DNA of 64,000 nucleotides from JAOUFP01 sp963801505 (GTDB taxonomy: Bacteria > Nitrospirota > Thermodesulfovibrionia > Thermodesulfovibrionales > UBA6898). Position numbers and translations under genes: made by a program. Numbering within the stretch: position 1 is the first letter of the stretch; every line of letters starts with the position of its first letter. Positions 52,703-62,576 of this stretch are shown here, piece after piece. The notes below the pieces were generated by a model. That model did no database searches. It worked only from the letters and a program-made list of their open reading frames with translations, and was not told the DNA's origin. Location: contig CAWDEY010000011.1 in NCBI GenBank assembly GCA_963801505.1, forward strand, positions 1 through 64,000, written 5' to 3'.

Positions 52703-53888
52703 TCACCTTTTTTTAATAGTTTCGATTATTAATTGAGAAGCTTTCTCAACACGGTCCGCCCATGTGTATCCCTGTGCGGCCTTTATATACAACTCCCTCA
52801 TCTCAGGCTTCTTCCCTTCCTCTAAAGCCTCCTCTATGTTAGCTATAAAGTCCTTTGCCTCACGGGACAGTCTTATGGCAGGATTACGGCCTTGCAGTTC
52901 CGGTATCCACGAAGCCACGACAGGCTTGCCTGCGGCAAGGTATTCGAAGGCCTTGGTTGGCTGGCATGCCTTCAGGAATTCCTCCCCCTGATATGGGATA
53001 AGACATACATCAAATCCCTTTAAATATCCCGGAAGGTCTTCCTGGCTGCGTGGTCCTAAAAAAATTATATTTTCCATTTTTGTTATGTAGTGGGGAGGGG
53101 CTTCGACACAGGGCCCCATAAAAACAAAATTCCACATAGGACGTGCCAAAGCAGCCTCACTGATCCACTGCCAGTTCATTTTTGAATTCACCATGCCTCC
53201 AATAAATCCGATGACAGGTTTCTTGACCCCGGCGAGTTCTTTGGGGACAATACAATCAGGAGAAAGAGCTTTTGTGAAAAGCTCTACATCAATGGCAGAA
53301 GGCAGATAGTGTGTATTGGGATTTTGTTTGAGGCGGAGTTCGTAGAGATAACGTGACGTTGCAAACACAATATCAGCTCTCTCAGTAAGACTTCGCCTCC
53401 ATAGCTGAGAGTCTGTTCCTTTTATTGAAGCGGCGGGAGTAGAAGAAGCCTACATCGTCGTTACAGTCATAACAGGTAAGCTTTTCATTAAACATCCCGG
53501 AAGGGGCTATCGCATAAGGATGATATATCCATAGTATCGGGGAGGTGAACCCCAGAGACCTTGCTGTTTTTGCAATAGCGCGCCCCGTGAATTCATGGTT
53601 CATCCTGTCTGCAAGTTTCAGGTGGCCGTACTGAAGCAAAAGAGGAGGAGGGTAATATATAAAAAGAGATTCCTCCAGCTTCTGCACACCCTTCAACCAA
53701 AGAGACGTTTTTGACATATGACCTTTCAACATCTTGGGTGCGACGACCAGATTGCTGTATGCTACAGGAGGGTCCACGAAAAGGACACGGTTTCCCCGGG
53801 CCAGCCTCTTCATCATGTGGTGCATGACAAGCGGGATAGAATCCCATACCAGCCAGGAGATGCAGATTATGTTTTCACCTTGGAGCAT
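52703..53888 (-). pseudogene. GT4-type glycosyltransferase with one frameshift
   Basis: The first frame, from ATG 53888 (MLQGENIICISWLVWDSIPL), runs to 53382. The second carries ADIVFATSRYLYE and the C-terminal domain (VIGFIGGMVNSKMNWQWISE, CQPTKAFEYLAAGKPVVASW) down to 52703. Frame two is open through the junction (TDSQLWRRSLTERADIVFAT), so a single indel near 53405 separates them. The ORF start further upstream (53942) overlaps a neighbouring gene and is not preferred. The gene is either broken or mis-sequenced. It would transfer a sugar to the repeat unit. Confidence 0.8.
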
Positions 53889-53893
53889 TATCT

Positions 53894-54136
53894 CTAGAAT
53901 CTTACCAATCTTCCAACCGATTTGCGGTAAAGCCTTTTCCACAAAGCCGGTCTGTCCTCATGGACTATACAGCATTTCTGACATATCGGGGAAAGTTTAT
54001 TGTTTATCCTCTTTCTAATATTCCGTGCTCGTTTATTGTTATAAATCTTGATAAAGGGTCCCTCACGGACATTTGGAGCATATCCCAGGCCATAGTTGTA
54101 TAAAAACTCCTTTTTCAGAAGTTTAAATAAACGCAT
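53894..54136 (-). CDS. Fragment resembling a radical SAM SPASM C-terminus, 80 aa
   Basis: The sequence NYGLGYAPNVREGPFIKIYN, then NIRKRINNKLSPICQKCCIV, resembles the last segment of SPASM-type radical SAM proteins, where a terminal C-x2-C ligates an auxiliary cluster. The radical SAM core is absent and the frame starts abruptly, so this is probably a residual fragment. It is weakly supported. It lies between the flavoprotein and the frameshifted GT4 gene on the same strand. Confidence 0.4.
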   Translation of the reverse strand: MRLFKLLKKEFLYNYGLGYAPNVREGPFIKIYNNKRARNIRKRINNKLSPICQKCCIVHEDRPALWKRLYRKSVGRLVRF

Positions 54137-54151
54137 TCAACATAATCCGAT

Positions 54152-55495
54152 CTAAATTTTGTATATATTTTCCGTTTGATTTTCCAATATCCTGGCTACC
54201 ACTTCAATCCCCTGCATGACCGAATGGTCCATATTGCCGACCTCATACTTCCAGCCTCCGAACCTGCCTCGGGAATATATGCCTTGTCCCGACAGGAACG
54301 CTTGTACATCCGCAAGGACCCTGTCTCTTCCTGAAAACGGTATTGGGTAGGAATAGGGTATCTCAATTACATGCGTTGAGACTATGGATTTCCTGTCTTC
54401 TTCTTTCAGAAGCTTTGAGTTAATCAATCCCTTTATGGTGCTTTCTATGATAGTCTCCCGCGGGACCTTTTTAAATTCAGAAAAAGAGGTCTCTGCAAGG
54501 AATGAAAAATAATCCCCTTCTGGCGTCATATTCGGCGAATAATTGGACAGATAAGTGACCCGGTAGAAGGGCGAGTCATCCTGGGGGAAGTATATCCAGT
54601 TTTTTCTGCTTGGACAGGGTTTATTGATGCCTATTCCCACCATATATCCGCCGCTCCAGGTGAAATGCGTCAGCGATTTTTCAATATGTTCGGGTTTTGT
54701 GTCCAGCTTATGGACCAGTTCATTCAGGGGCATTGTCGATATAAGCTCATCATAGGTTACCCTCTCTCCGTCTTGAAACACTATTTCCCTGTCTTTAGTA
54801 TTGATCCTCATAACGTCCTTGTTCAACGAAAGATGCCCTTGCGTAGAAGGCAGAAATCTGTTAAAAAGCCCCCCCGTGCCGCCATGCAAAGGATACCGGA
54901 AGGTATTGTTAGGGCCCCAGTCACTGTCTTCCTTCAGGGTCACAATGTTCTTCATAATCCTCTTAATATCTATTACACTGATCCTCTCAGCTATCCAGCT
55001 ATAATCCATGGTATTTAAGGGACACGCCCAAACCTTTTTGTTGTAAGGGACCATAAAATGCCTGGCTATTCCTTCGCCGAAAAAATGGTGGATCCATTCC
55101 TCAAAGTTTTTATACGATCCCGTATTGTTGAGAGTCTCTATAAGACCCAGCATGCATTCAATTACAAACTCCTTGTCAGGATGCATATGAAAATTGTTTT
55201 GAAAGGGATATTTAATGAAACTATCCTTAAGCCATATCCAGCTTTCCCTTTTAAAAGAAAGCATTTCATTTCCCATCAGATCATCAACAATCCGGTTGAA
55301 CAGATTATTGTTTGAAAATAAGATATGGCCCCCGACGTCCCAGGTAAATCCCTGTTTGTCCTGAAAGCTGGCAGAGAGTCCGCCGATATAATCGTTCTTT
55401 TCGAATATACGCCAGTCCCTGTATTCCAGCTTGGATAACTTATGCGCAGCACCCAAGCCGGTCGGCCCGGCTCCGATGATCACGATCTTTTTCAT
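54152..55495 (-). CDS. UDP-galactopyranose mutase/protoporphyrinogen oxidase-like flavoprotein
   Basis: 447 residues. The N-terminal FAD fold has KIVIIGAGPTGLGAAHKLSK and RIFEKNDYIGGLSASF. GGHILFSNNNLFNRIVDDLM and YPLHGGTGGLFNRF match the UGM-like amine-oxidase group found in polysaccharide loci. The C-terminus (GRFGGWKYEVGNMDHSVMQG) closes the FAD site. Likely roles are ring contraction of a UDP-sugar or another sugar redox step; the exact substrate is unknown. Confidence 0.85.
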   Translation of the reverse strand: MKKIVIIGAGPTGLGAAHKLSKLEYRDWRIFEKNDYIGGLSASFQDKQGFTWDVGGHILFSNNNLFNRIVDDLMGNEMLSFKRESWIWLKDSFIKYPFQNNFHMHPDKEFVIECMLGLIETLNNTGSYKNFEEWIHHFFGEGIARHFMVPYNKKVWACPLNTMDYSWIAERISVIDIKRIMKNIVTLKEDSDWGPNNTFRYPLHGGTGGLFNRFLPSTQGHLSLNKDVMRINTKDREIVFQDGERVTYDELISTMPLNELVHKLDTKPEHIEKSLTHFTWSGGYMVGIGINKPCPSRKNWIYFPQDDSPFYRVTYLSNYSPNMTPEGDYFSFLAETSFSEFKKVPRETIIESTIKGLINSKLLKEEDRKSIVSTHVIEIPYSYPIPFSGRDRVLADVQAFLSGQGIYSRGRFGGWKYEVGNMDHSVMQGIEVVARILENQTENIYKI

Positions 55496-55526
55496 ATGGC
55501 TTTATTCCTGGAATTCATTTATTCAC

Positions 55527-56825
55527 CTATTTTATAGTTTTGCGATAAATATCTTCCATTTTTTCTGTAATTACCTCCCAGGAATACTGTTCGCTGACCC
55601 TTCGCTTGCCCCACAATCCCATGCTCTTTCCTCGTTCAGGGTCCTTCAGCAAAATCATAATCTTCTCCGCAATGTCTGAAGGATCAGGGTCTACCAGATA
55701 CCCTCCTTCTCCGTTTTTTGTGAGCTCTATCAAAGGGGGTATTTTAGCGCCTATAATCGGCTTCCCGAATGTCCACGCTTCAAGAAATGTACCGCCAAGG
55801 CTCTCTTCGAGTGAAGGCATACAGAATATATCGCAGGCCTTTAACAAGCCCGATTTTTCATCGTCCGGCACATATCCCAGCACCTTTATCCTCGGATCAC
55901 TGTAACGGGGGAATATTTTCAGCGCCTCCCCTTCTACGGGTCCTGCAAATACAAAAAAAGTATCAGGATAATCTTTCCAGACAAGCTTGGCTGCAAGCAG
56001 CAACTCTTCAATCCCCTTGTATACCACATTACGTCCGAGAAAGAGTACGACTTTTTTATCCTCAAGAGCATATTTCCGCCTGACATCTTCTGTTGAATCT
56101 TCTTCAGTCAAAGGTCCTACGCCTATCCGGTGTATCTTTTCAGCAGGTACGCCCTGCAGTACAAAGAACTCCTTTTCGAAGTCGGTCATAGAAATCAGGG
56201 TATCAGCCTCGGTACAGATTTTGTACCAGAAATGGTCCGTCCATCCTCTTGGGCTTAAATAAAGCTTCGGGTTATATACAAACCTTGCTTTGTCCGTCCT
56301 GCTTTTTCTCAGTTCCCCCAGCCAATTTTTATGATAAAGGTGTAGGACAGGGGTATAGATAAACGGGATGTCAAGACGCCGTGCAGCTTTCAAAGCAGCA
56401 TATCCAAAATAGGAAACACCGCCATGGACGCAATGGATGAGGTCAGAGTCTTTTGCAAGCTGAATAATTTTCTTCATATAGAAATCTGACAATTTTTCCA
56501 GGGCCGCATTTATGAGTCCATCAGGGAGTTTCGTGCTCTGTATTCTGACAAGAGGGAAATATGCACATTTCTCAATCAGCTTCAGCGGCAACCTGGATAC
56601 TTTCGCCTTATTATCGGGATACTCAACAGGATGGTTCCGGGCGTTCAGTATGCATGCAAACCATAACTCATGAGAAAGTTTGTCCTTCTGGTTGTCGATC
56701 AGCGTGATGACGTTTATTTTATGTTTCTCAGAAAGCCGTTTAACAAGTTCATGGGTATGCAGTTCGCAGCCGCCAATTGCAGGCCAGTATACGGGCAATG
56801 TATAGCTGATTCTTAAAGGTCTCAC
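55527..56825 (-). CDS. GT4-family glycosyltransferase
   Basis: 432 residues beginning with GTG at 56825 (MRPLRISYTLPVYWPAIGGC). The N-terminal GT-B half has ELHTHELVKRLSEKHKINVI. The C-terminal half has VVLFLGRNVVYKGIEELLLA and the signature SLEESLGGTFLEAWTFGKPI. It overlaps the upstream glycosyltransferase by four bases (GTGA). It adds a sugar to the lipid-linked repeat unit; donor unknown. Confidence 0.94.
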   Translation of the reverse strand: MRPLRISYTLPVYWPAIGGCELHTHELVKRLSEKHKINVITLIDNQKDKLSHELWFACILNARNHPVEYPDNKAKVSRLPLKLIEKCAYFPLVRIQSTKLPDGLINAALEKLSDFYMKKIIQLAKDSDLIHCVHGGVSYFGYAALKAARRLDIPFIYTPVLHLYHKNWLGELRKSRTDKARFVYNPKLYLSPRGWTDHFWYKICTEADTLISMTDFEKEFFVLQGVPAEKIHRIGVGPLTEEDSTEDVRRKYALEDKKVVLFLGRNVVYKGIEELLLAAKLVWKDYPDTFFVFAGPVEGEALKIFPRYSDPRIKVLGYVPDDEKSGLLKACDIFCMPSLEESLGGTFLEAWTFGKPIIGAKIPPLIELTKNGEGGYLVDPDPSDIAEKIMILLKDPERGKSMGLWGKRRVSEQYSWEVITEKMEDIYRKTIK

Positions 56826-58015
56826 AGCCCTTTTCTCCCAGTCCCGCCCCTTTTTATGATGACATCCTCATAAATATTGATTAAATGCTTTATGTGCATA
56901 TCTTCTCTGTATAGTCTTTCCACCTGTTTCATTCCATTAAGTCCCATATCTGTTGATAGAGATTCATCTCCTAGTAGCTGAGAAATCCTGTCAGGCCAAT
57001 TCCCTGATATCACCCCTTTTCACAAGAAAGCCTGTTTCATTATTGACAAGCCAGTCACGCGGGCCACCTGAGTCAAACGCAACAACAGGCCTCCCAAAAC
57101 TCATCGCCTCTATTCCCACAAGGCCAAAAGACTCCGGACTCATCGAAGGAAAAACAACTATGGACGCTTTTTTATAGTATTCGTCTAAATCACTGTAATC
57201 GACATTTTCCGCAAATTCAATCCTTTCTCTTATCCCCAAATCCTCTGCCATCTTCACATACTCAACTATCCCTTCTCCGGTCCCTATCACATATGCCTTC
57301 CATGTGGTTTTGCTGATAAGGCTCAGTGACTTGAAAAATTCTGAAATGCCCTTTAACGGGTCTAGTCTGCCTACAAAGAGGATAGTATTTTTTTCAGGCT
57401 TAATATGTACGCTGTTTGGGTTCTTTTTTGTAAAAAGCGGGAGCACTGTTATTTTTTCAGGCGCGATCCCGTTTCTGATGGCCTCTGCCTGCAAGTAATG
57501 AGACGGCACGAGGACCCTGTCGACTTTTCTTATGAGCGAATTTCTCCAGAACTTGATCGCTACTGTACGCAGACCAGCTTTCCGCAGGCAACCCTTAAGG
57601 TAACAGGACATGCCCATACGGTAATGACAAATATTGCCGTCAGGCAATATTTTTGTGCCACTCAGACAAAAAAAAACGAATCATGAAGGGTCTGGACAAT
57701 CGGCCTATTGCCGATTAACCACTTTATGACCAGGGGACTGATAAAGAGAAATGTTTCGTGCAGATGAATAAGAGCAGGGTTTTCCTTGTTGATAATATCT
57801 TTGATCAGCCCCTTCACCCTGAATCCTGTCCGCAATCCGTATGATCTGTCCATAAAATACTCTTTTCTGTTTTCCCTATGACAATTCGCCGGATCATGAG
57901 ATGATATAACTACAATTTTGTGTCCGGTCCTCTCAAGGATGTCGCAAAGATCAAGAAGGTACCGTTCAGCTCCTCCATAGGGTTTGTAATAAGAGTGAAT
58001 CTGCAATATCTTCAT
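56822..58015 (-). pseudogene. GT4-family glycosyltransferase broken by two single-base insertions
   Basis: Three successive frames make one protein: 58015-57662 (MKILQIHSYYKPYGGAERYL), 57647-56991 (ILFVGRLDPLKGISEFFKSL, and the signature SPESFGLVGIEAMSFGRPVV) and 57013-56822 (the C-terminal helix). The first break lies at a nine-base A/T run (57668-57676, HDSFFFV then stop). The second is an extra C near 57000, whose removal restores RELADRISQLLGDESL. A homopolymer break may reflect slipped-strand phase variation or sequencing error; the second break is not in a homopolymer. As given, no active enzyme is made. Confidence 0.85.
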
Positions 58016-58068
58016 AGCTTCCGGTTAACCAGGTTCTCCGCGCATATCTCTGCAACTATTTTCATCAT

Positions 58069-59148
58069 TTAAAAAGTATCTGAATCTCCCATGGTGATAT
58101 ACCAATTCTGGCAGTCACCGATATATGATGGTTCTATATTCTTGTTGTCAAAAATGAGATAGACTCCTTTAATCGTCTGATCTACTTTCCTTGCAACAAA
58201 ACCGTTGCTCCTGAGTGTTTCATACAATATCTTGTCCTGCATCATCCAACACCTGACATAATCGACCCTTCCTGACAGGAATCTCAAAAGAGCCTGTCTG
58301 ATAAGGGCTGGCCCCGCTTCAACCTGTTCATCCACAAGGATGTCCATTATATATCCAATAATATGTTCCTCTTCCTGACGGATCGATAGAACCACATAGC
58401 CGACCATCTCGCCCGCAATTTCTGATACGAATATTTCATACCGTGTCCCGGGTTTCCGGTATCTCCATTGGAGATATCTTCTGTCCCTTACCCCTATTAT
58501 GCCATATTGTCCCTTTACTTTATCCCAGAACGCGTCGAATTTATCGTCAAATGAATCAACCGTCCTTATTTTCAAGCCCCCGGGACTTTTGCGGTTCAGA
58601 GTACTTGCCAATATTTTGTATCCCTGATTTGAAAGCTTTCCGGCTGTATTTATTATAAATGGTGGAAGCCATGGGAACCTATTTTCAATCGCCAAACGCC
58701 AGTTCAGGCGCTTGAAGAGCACAGGAACGCTGCCGAAATCACTGTATTTCAGAAACCTCTTTCCAATAATGTAAGTTTCCCGATTCGGGAATCCCATGCC
58801 ATAAGAAATATTTTCATTAACAGAGACTTCACAGTCGAGCCGGAACATTCTCCACTGCGTGCCTTTGACACCTCCCCGAAACTCCGGAAGAACAAAATTA
58901 TCCACAACATAAGATACTTTGACAATCCTGTCCTTATATTTAAAAAGACACGGGATACAGGCATACTGGCCGACGATTTTTCCATCTCTTTCTGCAACGG
59001 AGATAAGATTTATTCCGGATAGGGGATTTCCCTTGAATTTCCATATCCATTCCTCGATAGGTCGCTTTTCATTAAAGATCGAATTAAAGAGGTCATTTAT
59101 CTCCGTTTCTTCACCATCCCTGTACATCCTGATTGTTATATCGTCCAT
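58069..59148 (-). CDS. GNAT-family N-acyltransferase
   Basis: The start at 59148 (MDDITIRMYRDGEETEINDL) follows AAGGAGGCC; the longer frame to 59205 has no site. The 359 residues include an N-terminal GNAT-type domain (VSYVVDNFVLPEFRGGVKGT near residue 90, with the acyl-CoA pyrophosphate loop). A second half (GIIGVRDRRYLQWRYRKPGT, VGYVVLS) resembles the C-terminal domain of long GNAT proteins in polysaccharide loci. It probably acylates an amino sugar, in sequence with the neighbouring deacetylase. Confidence 0.82.
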   Translation of the reverse strand: MDDITIRMYRDGEETEINDLFNSIFNEKRPIEEWIWKFKGNPLSGINLISVAERDGKIVGQYACIPCLFKYKDRIVKVSYVVDNFVLPEFRGGVKGTQWRMFRLDCEVSVNENISYGMGFPNRETYIIGKRFLKYSDFGSVPVLFKRLNWRLAIENRFPWLPPFIINTAGKLSNQGYKILASTLNRKSPGGLKIRTVDSFDDKFDAFWDKVKGQYGIIGVRDRRYLQWRYRKPGTRYEIFVSEIAGEMVGYVVLSIRQEEEHIIGYIMDILVDEQVEAGPALIRQALLRFLSGRVDYVRCWMMQDKILYETLRSNGFVARKVDQTIKGVYLIFDNKNIEPSYIGDCQNWYITMGDSDTF

Positions 59149-59167
59149 AAAGGCCTCCTTAACTGGT

Positions 59168-59959
59168 CTAATGAACAGCCTGCCAGAGTCTCTTATACTC
59201 TTCAAGATTGCATCTGAAAAAAGCCTCCACGTAAACAGCCCTTAGGCCACACAGAAGAGCTCTATACCTGTTTAGCCCCAAAATGCAATCATCAATAGGA
59301 CACATTTCGATCTGACTGCGATGTTGTTCTATCGCCAGTCTTTTGACCCCAATGTGCTCTGTTACGTTTACTAAAAAATTTGGTGCAGTTATCGGCGTCC
59401 ATATCTCATAACCGTAGCAGGTAAAAGCGGTTTTGTATTTGAGCGACGCTTTTATTAATATATCGTTTGTTGCCATATGGTCCGCGTGTTTGTCCAGAAG
59501 GAAAGGAAGAAAAACAGCCCCTGGTTTCACCTCGTTAAGGACATCGGACAATTGGTTAATTGTTTTAGGCGAAGGAAATAGCTCTCCATCCCTGTTGTCA
59601 AGGAATCTTAATGTGTCAATCCCTACAATAGCAGCTGCCTCTCCCGCCTCCTTCCTTCTTTGAAGGACCAGTGCGTTCTCATCGTATTTCGGGTTCCCCT
59701 TGCGACCGTCCGTCATATACACAATAGTAATCTTTGCGCCATTTTTTTGATAGATAGCCAATGTCCCACCGCACCCGAGAACATCATCATCAGGATGTGG
59801 GGCCAGCACGAGGATGCTCTTCTCGCTTAAATCTTCTTTTTGTCCCAGTTGCGGTCGATCAAAATCCTCACGCCTGAGTTGTCCAAAGAGATCAATGGAA
59901 TGCTTTACTTTTAAAGGTAAAAGATTTTGATAGACTGATTTAAGAATACTACGTATCAT
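59168..59959 (-). CDS. PIG-L/LmbE-family N-deacetylase
   Basis: 263 residues. The zinc site is visible: ILVLAPHPDDDVLGCGGTLA (HPDD) near residue 50 and HADHMATNDIL near residue 150. MTDGRKGNP follows the first motif, as is usual. Family members remove acetyl from N-acetylglucosamine-type sugars or other small amides. Next to a GNAT gene it suggests exchange of an N-acetyl group for another acyl on the repeat-unit sugar. The start at 59959 lies beside an AT-rich gap with no gene. Confidence 0.9.
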   Translation of the reverse strand: MIRSILKSVYQNLLPLKVKHSIDLFGQLRREDFDRPQLGQKEDLSEKSILVLAPHPDDDVLGCGGTLAIYQKNGAKITIVYMTDGRKGNPKYDENALVLQRRKEAGEAAAIVGIDTLRFLDNRDGELFPSPKTINQLSDVLNEVKPGAVFLPFLLDKHADHMATNDILIKASLKYKTAFTCYGYEIWTPITAPNFLVNVTEHIGVKRLAIEQHRSQIEMCPIDDCILGLNRYRALLCGLRAVYVEAFFRCNLEEYKRLWQAVH

Positions 59960-60433
59960 CCGAATCTCGTATATTACGTTATTCGCAGATAACCAACTAT
60001 GATGTTATTTAGGAATCTGGACAAGATTAGCAATGGGGCTCTCCTTTTCTTTATAGTTAATAATATCCAATTCTGCATTGTCAATTTTGATGATTACTGA
60101 TTTATACATGTTGTATTAACAGCTACCCAAGTCCCCTGAGACTTTCCCGGACTTCATATTCGTCTTAAACTGAATACAAAGAACTTCTATTCACCGGATG
60201 TTCACACACTTATATATTAAGGGAAGGAACATTGAGACAAGCCGGACGAGTCCCGAGGTCAAATACTTTTCCAACCATCTTTGCAATGAGGTTAAGTACC
60301 TTATGATATAAAACAGTCGTAGCTATGTCAATGATTCGAAGTTGCTCGTCACAATTACAGGATGAATTACGACAATAGTGTTTGGACAAATATTAAATGT
60401 GCTCGCGCAGGATAAGGGATGCTCTAAATCCGG
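59960..60433. other. Gene-free region before the sulfotransferase block
   Basis: About 475 bases without a supportable gene. It separates the deacetylase from a GC-rich sulfotransferase. The local composition shifts from AT-rich to GC-rich at the right side, which fits an insertion boundary. Confidence 0.4.
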
Positions 60434-61348
60434 TCAGCTGTGCGGCCAACACTTGAGGCCGACTGCACGCAATGTGGCCTTCCCAAGCCGGCGTGCGCGC
60501 TCCACCCCACTGTGCAGCAGGCCATAACCAACGTTTATGATCTGAAATCGTTTCAGTAAAGCGGAGCGGTCGAGGCCCTCCTGCTTCAGTGCTCGCACAA
60601 ACCCCTGCTGCGCTGTCGCATACAACTGCAAGTCCATCTGCTGCAGGTCGCGAATACGCGTCAGCGTTGCTTCAGTCACCTGGGTTCGCGTAAGCCGGCG
60701 CTCGGTCACATTTACGCGCCGGTAGTGGATGTCCCTCCATCCCATACGTCTCTGGAATAACAACAGCGATAGGTCAAACTGCTCCGTGAGCCCAAACGTC
60801 GTATGGACGTCGAAGAGGGCTGTCTCCGCCTGCGCCAGTGCCTGGGGCGGTAACGGCTTGTATGGAGGCAGTGGCTTGCGTACGTCCAGATGTCCGGACA
60901 GGAACCGGGTCTGCAAGTTCGCCATGGCCGTACGATCAAGAAAATCAATGAACTCATCCAGAGACATCCCCAGCACCTCGACAAACGCGGCACGTTGCGG
61001 ATAGCTTCCATCATCGGGTAGCCGCGCAATCCGCTCCTTGATGAACGAGTAAAAAGACAACGTCCACTCCACCGGGTCACGCAGCATCGTCAGGTACTCG
61101 ACCGGTCTACCGATAGCAGCATGCACGCCAAAAGGCAGATGACCCATGACGCACCTGATACCCGGCAAACCAGTTGCGGCGCGATCGGGAAAGTCAACCA
61201 TATTGGCCGCCCACATCCGGTCTTCGTACGAGATCACCTCATCCGTCCGGAATTGGCGCTGCATCACCTGCACCAGCGTCGAGCCGGCCGTCTTGGGTAT
61301 GTGCGCCAGAATCTGTATGCTCTCCTCACCCATACGCTTTCTCATCAC
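60434..61348 (-). CDS. Sulfotransferase, GC-rich, probably acquired
   Basis: 304 residues. The PAPS 5'-phosphosulfate loop is AHIPKTAGSTLV near residue 15-26. The 3'-phosphate region LRDPVEWTLSFYSFIKER lies near residue 90, and NLQTRFLSGHLD follows. The family transfers sulfate to hydroxyls of carbohydrates. The gene is much more GC-rich than its surroundings and uses codons such as CGC and GCG, unlike the nearby AT-rich genes, so recent transfer is likely. Several Met codons at the start leave the exact start open. Confidence 0.85.
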   Translation of the reverse strand: MMRKRMGEESIQILAHIPKTAGSTLVQVMQRQFRTDEVISYEDRMWAANMVDFPDRAATGLPGIRCVMGHLPFGVHAAIGRPVEYLTMLRDPVEWTLSFYSFIKERIARLPDDGSYPQRAAFVEVLGMSLDEFIDFLDRTAMANLQTRFLSGHLDVRKPLPPYKPLPPQALAQAETALFDVHTTFGLTEQFDLSLLLFQRRMGWRDIHYRRVNVTERRLTRTQVTEATLTRIRDLQQMDLQLYATAQQGFVRALKQEGLDRSALLKRFQIINVGYGLLHSGVERARRLGKATLRAVGLKCWPHS

Positions 61349-61622
61349 TGTCCGTCGCAGGCATGAACTTAAAAGGTGAAGGCCTTCTGTATGAAAACCG
61401 AAGGGTATCCATAGTTATGGATAATAACAAAGGCAGGAGGCTAAAGCAAGAAACGCCTTGTCTCAAATTCTGAACGTGAAATTCACATGACTTCTTTTTA
61501 GGTGAGGTAAATATTAAGTCCTTGATATAACTCATTTTGAAATCAGCCCCTGCTATCCCTTCATAACAACAAAGCTCATCGCCAGCAATGGAGTGCAGAG
61601 GGACCACTCTCCTATGAAACGC

Positions 61623-62389
61623 TTATTCGATTCTGTTCTTAAGCTTATTGATGATCATATCTGCATACTTTTGCATATCATAATGATGATCCTTTGGATT
61701 AGAACTGAGCAACCATGTTTTAACAAGACCATCTTCACCAACAGACTCATGTCAAATGACAAATATGTAAATCCGTTTCTCTCACAGAATTCCTTCATTT
61801 GTTTATTGAACTCAATAGTCAGATCAGTCCGTTGCAGTTGCGTGGCCTTGACATCTTTCCGTGCATTAGCCACGTCCCCACAAACATTTTTATCCGGAAT
61901 AGTAGGAAGAGGCGTGCTTATGCAAATTACACGAGATTTTTTTGAGATTTCTAGTAACAGGTTCTTATAGTTCTCTATTGCCTGATCAAGCATAGTAGCT
62001 ACCGGTGTTTTGTATTTCTCAGCCCTATACCAAATGACAAATCCTGTATCTACCTCACCTAATAAGACAATCGTAGTGGCTGCTGCTGAATTCTTAAGGC
62101 TATTCATAAAAATCGGCAAAGCCTGGGTTGTAGAATTTGGATTTTTCAATCCTGACACTGTGGCCCCTCCAACAATAACGACATTAAAAAAATGATGAGG
62201 AAAGTATGGCTTAAACCTTCGGCTGTAAAAAACATGGGCGTGGGAGTCTCCGATAACAAGGACCTCATCAAACATCAGCCTTTTTACAAGTAAGACCACA
62301 GGACTGGAGATAATTTTCTTAAGTAGTGAAAGGACCATAGGTCTGGAGATTATTGTCTTAAGTAGTAACCTGATTTTTGCTTTTACCAT
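61623..62389 (-). pseudogene. SGNH-like hydrolase with a C-terminal frameshift
   Basis: The N-terminus (VLVIGDSHAHVFYSRRF) carries the GDSH block I Ser nucleophile. Block II/III-like GGATVSG and VVLLGEVDTGF follow. The frame ends at 61655 with an unrelated tail. In the next frame the expected end is present: ESVGEDGLVKTWLLSSNPKD, then HHYDMQK (a DHH catalytic block) and a stop at 61623. One indel near 61745 explains it. SGNH enzymes in such loci add or remove O-acetyl groups. The gene is AT-rich, in contrast to both flanking sulfotransferases. Confidence 0.75.
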
Positions 62390-62576
62390 ATCCGCCTATC
62401 TTCTCATTTTGTTTTTATTTTACTAAAAATGCCGCCTTTTTTCTTGCAGGTTATCCTTTATTGTATTGATAATCCTCTTTTTTCGTGGTAATCTTCTAAA
62501 TGCTCAATAAGCCGACCTTCATAAGCTTTTCAGTTCTATTACTTACGCTGTTTCTTGCTCACTCAGATACGCTGTC

